Source of the DNA: Tridacna crocea
Lineage: Eukaryota > Mollusca > Bivalvia > Cardiida > Cardiidae
Assembly (NCBI GenBank): GCA_943736015.1
Contig: OX031069.1
Span: forward strand, 43,682,728-43,746,727
Length of the DNA stretch: 64,000 nucleotides
Direction: 5' to 3'
Numbering within the stretch: the first letter of the stretch is position 1; the number at the start of each line of letters is the position of its first letter. The position numbers were made by a program, and so were the translations under genes. Positions 21,100 to 30,500 of this stretch are shown here, in pieces. The notes under the pieces were generated by a model that searched no databases, was not told where the DNA came from, and saw only the letters and a program-made list of their open reading frames with translations.

Positions 21100-21359
21100 A
21101 CTTTACGGCAGGATAAATTATGTTGTATGTACTAACAAAATGTGCCAGAGATATTTTTATAACAAAAAGGAACATCTTTTAAAACTTTTAATAATTGTAA
21201 ATGTTATTTAATACTAATTTATTCCATGTATCCTTTTATAATATCTTAATATTTTCCACCAGTGATTAAACAACTTTATGCACTATTTCAAAAATTGGCT
21301 TAGACTTTCTATCAAAAGATATAAACAGTCCAAGTTTCTTTTTTTTTTCTTTCAGCTTG

Positions 21360-21374
21360 TATATATAGATAGAT

Positions 21375-21430
<56 letters not shown>
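21360..21430 (+). repeat. (GATA)n/(GA)n microsatellite
   Basis: ATAGATAGATAGAGAGAGAT followed by an uninterrupted GA run of about 40 bp. Confidence 0.9.
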
Positions 21431-21431
<1 letters not shown>

Positions 21432-21762
21432 TATGATTGTATGGTGCTCAATGCAGTTTTCAACATTATTTCAGTTACATTGCAGTGGCCATAGCACCTA
21501 TTCATGCTATCCTCCAGTTTAATATTACTCTGTGCGATATCCTTCCCAAGTCAATGGCTTCTTCCCACGTAACTAATGCCAAAAGAATAAAAGAATGATC
21601 AGCAGTGTGAGAGGAATGAATCTGGTCGCAATGAGTGTCATCAACTCTTGGAAAGAAATTGGCCGAGCCCAGGATAAATCCAGCGATCACATTTTCAAGT
21701 CTTGTATGATACTGACTAAGCTAACGACTAGAAAGATATAAAGAGACAGAGATAGACGGAAG

Positions 21763-22235
21763 TTTGACCCTTTGTCATACAATGCCGACTTTTAACATTC
21801 ATACAAAAGAAGAACTTTGAAAACATTGTGGAATGAAGAGAAAATGGTGCTTATCGGCATTTTCTCATTTTCCCAAAATGTTTTCTATGCTATCTAGGGA
21901 AAAATTGCATCATTTGAGCCGCATTGAAATTGCCATCTGCAAAATAATGATCTCAATTTGAAAATTTTGTCATCTGGTAATGGGTCGATAATCTACTTAA
22001 ACTCTTTACCGAACAACAAAATTTTAGACTTTTCCAAATTGGAAGCACTTGCAGATGACAAAATAAATGGAACTCAAAAATTGAAACTTGACTGTAGAAG
22101 AATAGAAAACATTGTGGGAAAAGGAGAAAATGCTGGTTACCAGCATTTTCTCCTTTTCCCACAATGTTTTCAAAAGGCTTCTTTCTCAAGTAGAGATTGT
22201 GTGTCAAAAGTACGGATTGTGTGGTAATGGGTTAA
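21763..22235. mobile_element. Two family P MITEs, (-) 21763-21988 and (+) 21997-22235
   Basis: The first has a damaged core (GGTGCTTATCGGC). The second has a perfect hairpin and TTAA at both ends; its right arm holds an insertion near GATTGTGTGTCAAAAG. Confidence 0.78.
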
Positions 22236-22239
22236 ATGC

Positions 22240-22500
22240 AGTTTTTCAACATTAAACAAGTTATACATGGCAAAAGCAAAGGCACCTATAACCCAGCTTT
22301 CTTGGCGTTACGTTTACCAGTGCTTCACACAATATTTTTCCGAAGCAACCAGAATGTTACTTTTCAACAAAACCATTGTGGAAACAATGACCAATAGAGA
22401 GGAATGTATCCTGTGTAAATGATTGTCATCAATACCCTAAAAGTACTTGGCTCGTCTGGGAATTGAACCAGTGACCTCCTAATTTCAGGTCCTGTATGCT
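22240..22500 (-). mobile_element. tRNA-like SINE fragment
   Basis: The minus strand has GGTTCAATTCCC and, upstream, a tRNA-like stretch; the plus side carries CACCTATAACCCAGC and CACAATATTTTTCCGAAG. Related pieces are at 21480-21720, 16730-16930 and 58020-58180. Confidence 0.45.
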
Positions 22501-22671
22501 AATGGCTGCACTTCCTCACAGTCATTGACACACAGCATAGTGCTGTCCACACTTCAGGAACAAATAGCACTAGTAAAAGAGAAGTATTGGATCTGACATG
22601 AGTGAGCTTTTGAGATAAGATTTTATTAAACGAGTTGAGGGAAATGTTATTAAGCGAGCCATTGGCGAGCT

Positions 22672-23857
22672 TAACCCATAACCACACAATCCCTCCTTTT
22701 GAAGACCCTGAGAAAGAAGCCTATAGAAAACAATGTTGAAAAAGGAGAAAATGCTGGTAACCAACATTTTAAGCTCTACTGGCTGAAAGCCAGCAGAGCT
22801 TATGTCATGTCGTGGTTTCCGTCGTCCATCTGTCTGTCCATCCGTTAGTCTTTTTCTTGTTTACGCGATAGTCTTCATTTCTGGTCAGATTTTCGTGAAA
22901 CTGACACAGTTTGTTTATCTCATCAATAGCTTTAACCCTACTGATTTTGAAAAAAAAACAACTGACAAACAGTATGAGAAAAGTAGCCATTTCAAGTTTA
23001 AAATTTCCATTTCTTGTTTAGGCGATAAAGTCTGTATCTTTGGTCAGATTTCCATGAAACTTGCAGAGTTTGTTTATCTTATCAATAGCTTCAACCCTAT
23101 TGATTTTGAAAAAAATCCAACAAACAGTATGAGGAAAGTAGGCATTTCAAGTTGAAAACTTTCATTTCTTGTTTACATGATTAAGTCTGTAGTTATGGTC
23201 AGATTTACATGAAACTTGCAGAGTTTATTTATCTTAACAATAGCTTTAACCCTTTTGATTTTGAAAAAAATCTGACAAACAGTATGGGAAAAGTAGCCAT
23301 TTCAAGTTAAAAACTTTCATTTCTTGTTTACGCGATTTAGTCTTCATTTTTGGTCAGATTTCCGTGAAACTTACACAGTTTGTTTCTCTCATCAATAGCT
23401 TTAACCCTATTGATTTTGAAAAAAATCCGACAAACGGTATGGGAAAAGTAGCCATTTCAAATTGAACAATTTCAAATATTGCCTGTTTACATGATAAAGT
23501 ATTTATTTATGATCAGATTTTTATGAATTTTTCAGCTTGTTTATCCCATCAATAGCTTTTTAACCCTTTTGAGTTTGAAAAAATTCAACAAACAGTAATG
23601 CAAAAGTAGCAATTTTGACTTGAAAATGTCAATTTTTTTGTCTTTTTGCTTAATGAATTCCTATGTATGCTTTATTTAAAAGCAAACTCTCTGCCAGTAG
23701 CACATATTCAGGTCCTTCAGGGCCTTCTAGTTTTCTTTTTCCCACAATGTTTTCTACTCTTCACAAGGCAAATTTCAAATTTTCAGTCATTTTTATCATC
23801 TGCAAATGCTTTCGATATGGACAAGCCTAAAATATTGTTGTTTGGTAATGGGTAAAT
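22672..23857 (-). mobile_element. Family P MITE split by a tandem-core element
   Basis: Left part 22672-22772 stops at ACCAACATTTT; the right part resumes at 23730 (TTTTCTTTTTCCCACAATG) and ends GGTAATGGGTAA at 23857. It is itself inserted in the TTGAGATAAGATTTTATT palindrome. Confidence 0.75.
22773..23729 (+). mobile_element. Tandem-core (pearl/HINE-like) element inserted in a MITE
   Basis: Starts with a hairpin (GCTCTACTGGCT / AGCCAGCAGAGC), has about five diverged 155-159 bp units marked by GGTCAGATT (22883, 23042, 23197, 23352, 23511), and ends with a short hairpin GGTCCTTCAGGGCC then TTCTAG. TTTT lies at both junctions. The interrupted MITE resumes at 23730. Structure fits pearl elements of bivalves / Helentron-derived repeats (inference). 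Confidence 0.6.
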
Positions 23858-24471
23858 AACATTATTCCTAATTGAGTTTACTAAAAATTTTTATCTCAAA
23901 TACCCACGAATGTCAGATTCTTTTTATCACATAATGACATTTCACAAAATACAGATCAGATGATGCAAAAACATTTAGGAATGCATCAGATGTAATGTCC
24001 ATAAGACGCATTCACTGCTAAAAAATACATACAAAATGACATCAAAAATGACATTGCAAAATGTGATATCAAACATGTATAAGATAAGAAAGTTCGTAAT
24101 GGGTATATTACACTGAAAACAAGGGAGGTTATGTGATAAAATTGCATTTGTAAATCTAGGGCAGACTCCTTGGTATTTTTATTTTGATCTCGAAATCCAC
24201 ATTGATGAAATCTGTTAAAGAATTTGTATCCTAAACAGACATGAAGTGCCTTTGATCATCCCAGTAACTGTTTTTAGCTGATCAAGACCCAACTCCTCAT
24301 TCTTTATTGCCTGTTTGGGATCCACATTCACTAAATTTGTGAAAGACATTGTGACAATAACACACTTCAAGTTTCTTTTCATGTTTGAAAATGAATCTTT
24401 AATTTATTGATACATCAACAATTGATAATATCACAATCCAATCTATAACTATGTGAAATCTACAAGAAGAT
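23858..24471. other. Intergenic, nothing recognised
   Basis: AT-rich unique sequence between the split MITE and the TRIM; lies between the convergent ceramide synthase and TACO1 genes. Confidence 0.4.
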
Positions 24472-24593
24472 CACCACACAATCCCAAGTTCAATGACCCT
24501 AAGGTATAACCCTTTTGAAAAAATTGTGGGAAAAGGAGATAACCATCATTTTCCCCTTTCCCCACAATATATTCTAACCTTTCAAAACACATC

Positions 24594-24595
24594 TT
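24594..24595. other. TRIM target-site duplication ATCT (left copy ends here)
   Basis: ATCT at 24591-24594 and 25123-25126; extendable to ATCTT if the LTR is taken one base shorter. Confidence 0.7.
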
Positions 24596-25122
24596 CTTAC
24601 GAACGAAGTCCGTAACAAAGAAACAAATGAATAAATGCATGGCAGAAATAAGGATCGGAGCGGGATTCGAACTCCGAACTCCCGGACGCAAAGCCAATAC
24701 CCTAACCACTGAGCCAAAGAGATATCTCCCTGACGCAGTAGCCAGGTATTGTATTTAAATCGGGAGTATGCCATGCAGGAAGGAGTGGTCTCCCGTAACA
24801 CACCCCTTCTTAAAGTCATCATTTATTGATGACTCAAAGCCTTATTAGGCAGGAAGTCCAATTTTGGACAACAAATGGGATTAATGGCTCAATGGCCAAT
24901 CCCGGACGAGCCCCCATCTTACGAACGAAGTCCGTAACAAAGAAACAAATGAATAAATGCATGGCAGAAATAAGGATCGGAGCGGGATTCGAACTCCGAA
25001 CTCCCGGACGCAAAGCCAATACCCTAACCACTGAGCCAAAGAGATATCTCCCTGACACAGTAGCCAGGTATTGTATTTAAATCGGGAGTATGCCATGCAG
25101 GAAGGAGTGGTCTCCCGTAACA
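24595..25122 (-). mobile_element. TRIM: miniature LTR retrotransposon with tRNA-like LTRs
   Basis: Two 206-bp direct repeats (24595-24800 and 24917-25122) differ at one base (CTGACGCAG versus CTGACACAG) and flank 116 bp. On the minus strand the LTR starts TGTTACGGGAG. Directly after the 5' LTR is TGGGGGCTCGTCCGGGAT (24899-24916 on the complement), a perfect 18-base match to the tRNA-Pro primer-binding site known from gammaretroviruses. A purine run AAGAAGGGG precedes the 3' LTR. ATCT flanks both sides (24591-24594, 25123-25126). There is no coding capacity, so it must depend on another element's proteins. It sits inside a family P MITE whose halves lie at 24472-24594 and 25123-25235. The near-identical LTRs imply recent insertion. 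Confidence 0.88.
24663..24717 (-). promoter_or_regulatory. tRNA-like Pol III box pair inside the TRIM LTR
   Basis: Minus strand: A-box-like TGGCTCAGTGG (24707-24717) and B-box-like AGTTCGAATCC (24663-24673) at tRNA-like spacing. The same pair is in the other LTR at 25029-25039 and 24985-24995. The acceptor stem does not pair, so this is not an intact tRNA gene. Confidence 0.75.
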
Positions 25123-25363
25123 ATCTTGTGATTTGAACCTGTTATTTCAGCTACATCTGATTTGTAATTGGCAAATGCTTTCAATCTGGACCATGAGACA
25201 GTTTTGTCATTTAGTAGAGGGTGAAATGTTAGCAAAGGTTTGAAGCACATATTTTCAGTAATGACAAAGATATTATATTTTTCTACACGAGAATAAAACA
25301 GGCACAGACAACTACAACAAGGCTATCACACAACTTAGATATTCTTCAAAAACAAGTAAGCCA

Positions 25364-25839
25364 AACACTCATTACCAAACAAAAAAATTTTTGACATTTA
25401 TCCAAATTGAATGCACTTACAGAATATAAAATCAAATCTGACTCATACTTTGACATTGTGCATGCAAATGGAAGAAAACTATTGCTGAAAAAAGGATAAA
25501 ATCCAGGTTACCAGAGAATTTTCTCCTTTTATCTGCAATGTTTTCAAAAGCATTCTTTCTTTGGGTCATTAAAACTTAGGATTGTGTGATGGAGGGTTAA
25601 AAAACAAGGTATAACTCATTACCAAACCACAATATTTCAGGCTTGTCCAAATTGATAGCATTTGCAGACGATAAAATAAAAGTTACTGAAGATTGGAAAT
25701 TTGTTTTGCGACGGGCAGAAAACATTGTGGGAAAAGGAGAAAATGCTGGTTACCAGCATTTTCTCCTTTTCCCACAATGATTTCTAAAGGCTTCTTTCCC
25801 AGGGTCGTCAAAAGTAGGGATTGTGTGGTAATGGGATAA
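25364..25839 (+). mobile_element. Two family P MITEs, 25364-25600 and 25610-25839
   Basis: The first is decayed; the second has a perfect hairpin. Only 9 bp separates them. Confidence 0.75.
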
Positions 25840-25949
25840 TTACATTTTTTAGCAGACCTGTCAACTCACTACCTTCCACAGATAGTTCTTGTGTCTTACT
25901 GCAGACCCTTTTGAGGGCAAAAAATATTGTGGATAAAGGAGAAATTGTT

Positions 25950-26115
25950 CAAAACAAGCTTGTAGCACATTCTGTTGCATACAGGACTTGAGAACAGAGG
26001 GTCATCAGTTTGAATCCCTAGCCCTGGTAATTTCTTTCTGAGCACTGATGATAAAGCATTGCAAACTCATTCCTCTCTCATGATTGATCATTACTGCAAT
26101 GATGGCTATGTCCTT
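25950..26115 (+). mobile_element. SINE-like fragment, sister of 17.1 kb
   Basis: Carries TACAGGACTTGAGAACAG, GTTTGAATCCC and CTCATTCCTCTCTCATG in the same order as at 17.05 kb. Confidence 0.4.
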
Positions 26116-26133
26116 GAATTTAAATCAAGCCAT

Positions 26134-26516
26134 TTAACTCTTAGTACCACATGACAAAATTCAAGACTGGTTCAAATTGAAAGCATTTGCAGACGACAAA
26201 ATAAAGGTTACTGAAAAATTGAAATTTGTTCTGGGAAGTGTAGAAAACACTGTGAGAAAAGGAGAAAATGCTGGTCACCAGTAGGGATTGTGTGGCAATG
26301 GATTATCTCTTTACCAAACGACAAAAATTGAGACTGGTCCAAACTCACAGGATTTGCAGACGACAAATTAAATGTTACTGAAAGGATGATTTTTGAAAAT
26401 ATTGTGGAAAAAGGAGAAAATGCTGGTTACCAGCATTTTCACCTTTTCCAACAATGTTTTCAAAACCCCTCTCCTACAGAGTCGTTAAAACTCAGGATTG
26501 TGTGGTAATGGGTTAA
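26134..26516 (+). mobile_element. Two family P MITEs in a chain
   Basis: 26134-26306 has lost its right hairpin arm cleanly (GGTCACCAG joined to TAGGGATTG). 26303-26516 is fuller and ends in TTAA. Confidence 0.75.
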
Positions 26517-26732
26517 AGTATGAAATTATAGTAAAGATGACAATCTGTTATTGCACAATCACTCCAAGTGTTAGTCGATGGCAGTAAAATAAATTCAAAA
26601 ACTCAGTAAAAAGTTTCCAACTTATTCTGTCCTTTGTTCATTTTTCAACTGGTTTTTCGATTTATTTGTCTGCTTCATACAATGACAGACAACACAATCA
26701 CAGAATGTCATCTTAACAATAATTTCTATTCT

Positions 26733-27093
26733 TTTAACTCTGTACCAAACAACAAAATTTTGGACTGGTCCTAATTGAAAGTAATAATTATTGCAGATGA
26801 CAAAAAAGACAATCCAATCACAGATCAATTATTGTCATCTTAACAACAATTTCCATTCTTTTAACTTTGTATCAAACAACAAAACTTTGGACTGGTCCAA
26901 GTTGAAAGTACTTACAGATGACTAAAATATATTTTTGTGACTCAAAAATAGAAATTTGATTTGGAAAGGGTAGAAAAAGTTGTGGGAAAAGGAGAAAATG
27001 CTGGTTACCAGCATTTTCTCCTTTTCCCGCAATGTTTTCAAAGGCTTTCTTTCTCAGGGTAGTCAGAAGTCAGGATTGTGTCTTAAAGAGTTA
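26733..27093 (+). mobile_element. Family P fragment and full copy with duplicated left ends
   Basis: TTTTAACTCTGTACCAAACA at 26733 and TTTTAACTTTGTATCAAACA at 26859, with a shared preceding ATTTCYATTC: a local duplication. The second runs to 27093. Confidence 0.65.
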
Positions 27094-27199
27094 GGTGGTG
27101 TTATTCTAACTCAAATACATCTTAAAGTACATCAGCTACTTACTTTTCCACAACAGGTGGGCTAGGCTTTTCATGTAGTTCATTGATGGAACTTGTTTT

Positions 27200-27296
27200 T
27201 AACTGGGCAGAAAACATTGTGGGAAAAGGAGAAAATTGTGGTAACCAGCATTTGTCCTTTTCCTACAACCTTTTCAAAGCCCTAAAGCTCAGGTTT
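27200..27296 (+). mobile_element. Family P core fragment
   Basis: GCAGAAAACATTGTGGGAAA ... GTAACCAGCATTTGTCC; lies in the TACO1 3' flank. Confidence 0.6.
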
Positions 27297-27330
27297 ATAC
27301 AACACAGAATTGCTCAATGGAAGTACACCA

Positions 27331-27552
27331 TCAGTCTGCTGCCGACAGTGTTGTGTTGTCGTAAACTTTAACCACTTCCTCAATACTATACATTTTATCG
27401 TGCACAGCCTGACAAAAGTTTGCTTCCTCTTCCGTTTCCAGTTGTATATAACTGTGAGGTATTAATTCCACTTCCTGAGAGAAAACACTGAGTTCGAATG
27501 TGTCTTGAATTTCTTGACCTACTTGGTCCACCATGACTGGGTCACAATGAAA
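27331..27552 (-). CDS. TACO1: TACO1 coding exon 6 (C-terminus)
   Basis: 73 codons plus TGA: FHCDPVMVDQVGQEIQDTFE, then VELIPHSYIQLETEEEANF and IEEVVKVYDNTTLSAAD. Matches the last YebC subdomain (IP...V.L.......L...LE...DV..VY.N). The acceptor is TATGCAG. The intron side of this acceptor is duplicated about 220 bp away (see findings). Confidence 0.93.
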   Translation of the reverse strand, partial: FHCDPVMVDQVGQEIQDTFELSVFSQEVELIPHSYIQLETEEEANFCQAVHDKMYSIEEVVKVYDNTTLSAAD

Positions 27553-30500
27553 CTGCATAGAGAAACAACACTTCAGTGGATTAATTACTGGTTTTAAACC
27601 ATTACCACACAATCCTTACTTTTGACGACCCTGAGAAAGAAGCCTTTAGGAAACATTGAGGGAAAAGGAGAAAATGCTGGTAACCAGCATTTTCTCTGTT
27701 TTTCCCACAATGCTTTCTACCCTTCACAAAACAAAATTCAAATTTTTAGTCACTTTACATTGTTGTCTGCAAATGCATAGAGAAGCAGCACTTCAGTGGA
27801 TTAATTACTGGTTTAACCCATTACCACACAATCCCTACTTTTGACCACCCTGAGAAAGAAGCCTTTAGGAAACATTGAGGGAAAAGGAGAAAATGCTGGT
27901 AACCAGCATTTTCTCCTTTTCCCACAATGTTTTCTACCCTTCACAAAACAAAATTCAAATTTTAGTCACTTTTACATTGTCGTCTGCAAATGCTTTCAAT
28001 TCCGACAAACTTAAAATTTTGTTGTTTAGTAAAGACTTAACTCATTTGAAATTTGCTTTGTGGAGGATAGAAAACATTGTGGAAATAGGAGAAAATGCTG
28101 GTTACCAGCATTTTCTCCTTTTCCCACAATGTTTTCAAAAGGCTTCTTTTCCAGGAGCGTCAAAAGTAGGGATTGTGTGGTAATGGGTTAAAGGGTCAGG
28201 TTCAGTCTGACAGGCATTGGTATCAAAGTTTTTTGGCAAACATTGATAAAAACTCAACATAACCGAGTCATGTTCTGGCAAAAGGAGCCTTAACGTATCT
28301 CCATGATTCACAATACCGAGCAAGTCACCACACGATTATAAATCACAAAATCCATTTCGTCGAACAACAATCTGAATCATGCAGTAAACTGGTCCTTGGA
28401 CATCAGAGCTCTAGATAGAGGGAATGATTTTGTTTTCAAAATTGAAATGTTAATTAATGTCCACTAAACCCTATGTTGTGGGTACTCATTAGAATCGTCT
28501 CATCCAGACGATTCTAATGAGTACTCACAACACAGGGTTTGGAAGAGAAATAATGGCTTTAGAATACTATCACTCCCTCTAAACTGGAGCTCTGAACATG
28601 CAGAAAACTCACTGATGGCAAAAAGTTGGCCCAGGTTGGCCTGCGGGAACACTGAAGGCTGCCTTGTTCCATACTTTGTGCAGATGTATTTGGCACCCTT
28701 TTCATGCCTTGATACTTTGCTTCGCTAGCATAGAGACATTTGAAACAAGAAGACCACAATGGCCCTGGATCGCTCACATGAATTTTTGAGAGGACCATAG
28801 CCAATTTTTTTTTTCTTTTTTTTTGAGGTATTGAAACACTGGAAACAAAATTGTTATTTTGCCAACGAATTTTCAAAAGGTCACCTGTTTCTTAATTTCC
28901 GTACAGTGCAAGTAGCCCCAATTTCCCAGAGCCATGTTTCTTGACCTATCAAAAATTTCGCTAACATTTTTGAAAAGAGTCATTCAAGGAACATTTCTGT
29001 GAAATTGTTTTTAAATCTGACCAGCTGTTTCAGAAAAGAAGAATTTTCAAGAATTTCTTCATGTCCGTGTAGTGCAAGTAGCCCCCATTCACCAGAGCCA
29101 TGTTTCTTGACCTGTCAAAATTTTGTGAACGGTATTTGAAAAGAGTCATTCAAGGAACATTTCTACGAAATAATTTTAAAATCTGACCTGTAGTTTCAGA
29201 GAAGAAGAATTTTCAAGAATTTCTTCATGTGTGTATAGTTCAAGTAGCCCCCAATCACCAGAGCCATGTTTCTTGACGAATCAAAATTTGACGAACACTT
29301 TTTGAAAAAGGTCACCCATGGAACATCTCTGTGAAATTATTTCCAAATCTGATCTGCTGTTCCAGAGAAGAAGAATTTTCAAATTTTTTCATTTCACTAT
29401 AGTGCAAGTAGCCCCCATTCACCAGAGCCATGTTTCTTGACAGATCAAAATTTCATGAACAAAGTTTGAAAAGGGTCACCCAAGGAACATCTCTGTGAAA
29501 TTATTTCCAAATCTGACAGGTGGTTTCAGAGAAGAAGGATTTTTAAGAATTTCTTCATTTCTGTATAGTGCAAGTAGCCCCCATTCACCAGATCCATGTT
29601 TCCTGCTGAATCAAAATTTTGCGAACAAGTCTTGAAAAGGGTCACCCAAGAAACATATCTGTGAAATAATTTCAAAATCTGACCAGTGGTTTCAGAGAAG
29701 AAGACTTTTAAAGAATTTGCTAAAAAATTCTATTTGGTTGCCATGGCAACCAGAGTTTTTGACTGAATCAAATTCTGTGAACAATTTTTGAAGAGGACCT
29801 CCCAAAAAACATTCCAGCCAAGTTTGGTCCAAATTGGCCCAGCAGTTTAGGAGGAGTTGATGTTTAAAGAATTGTTGATGATGGACATCGGGTGATCCTA
29901 GAAGCTCCCCTTGAGCATGTTGTGCTCAGGTGAGCTAAAAAGGTGAAATTTTGACATTTGAACAGGATGGCTTAGTGATTTAAAACAGAGATATTGGGTT
30001 ATTTTTTCATAACTCCATGAAAATGAACAAACAAAAACCTCTTCTTCCTTAAAGGACAGCCGGCTTATTGTTACCATTCTTAGGTTACAGAGGTTACAAA
30101 AAGTTTCTAACAGAAAAAAATGTTATGCACAAATTAATTTTATGACTTTAAAATAAGAGGCAATGTCATTCAGTTTATTTGTTTGATAAAATGGATTTTA
30201 CAGATCCCTGATTATGTCTTGCTTGGTATAATTAGGAGCATTAACACTTCACCAAAAAAAAAACTTCAGACCTGTCCAAATTGAGAACATTTGCAGACAA
30301 CAAAATAAATATGACTGAAAAACTAAAATTTCTATTTGGAAGAGTAGAAAACATTGTGTGAAAAGGAGAAAATGCTGGTCACCAGCATCCTTTTCAAAAG
30401 GTTGTTTTGAAAAGCTTTCTTTCTCAGGGTCGTTAAAACTCAGGATTGAGTGGTAAAGAGTTACTTAAAACCCTTTTGTCAGAGCTTTGCACATATATTT

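Larger units (their letters stand above)
24472..25235 (-). mobile_element. Family P MITE split by the TRIM
   Basis: Left half 24472-24594 ends TTTCAAAACACATCT; right half from 25123 continues ATCTTGTGATTTG and GGCAAATGCTTTCAATC. Confidence 0.72.

Noticed and set aside
20898-21116. Recurring 60-90 residue frames such as those beginning MTPLRKKPFENTVGKGENAG, found many times on both strands
   Set aside because: They are translations of the family P MITE. The same frame recurs wherever the element does, reads equally through the palindrome in reverse, and has no start context, splice context or protein-like conservation.
21266-21505. A Ser-Leu repeat protein frame
   Set aside because: Simple translation of the GA microsatellite.
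24663-24717. A tRNA gene
   Set aside because: A and B boxes are present but the acceptor stem does not pair, and the block is repeated inside both LTRs of a retroelement.
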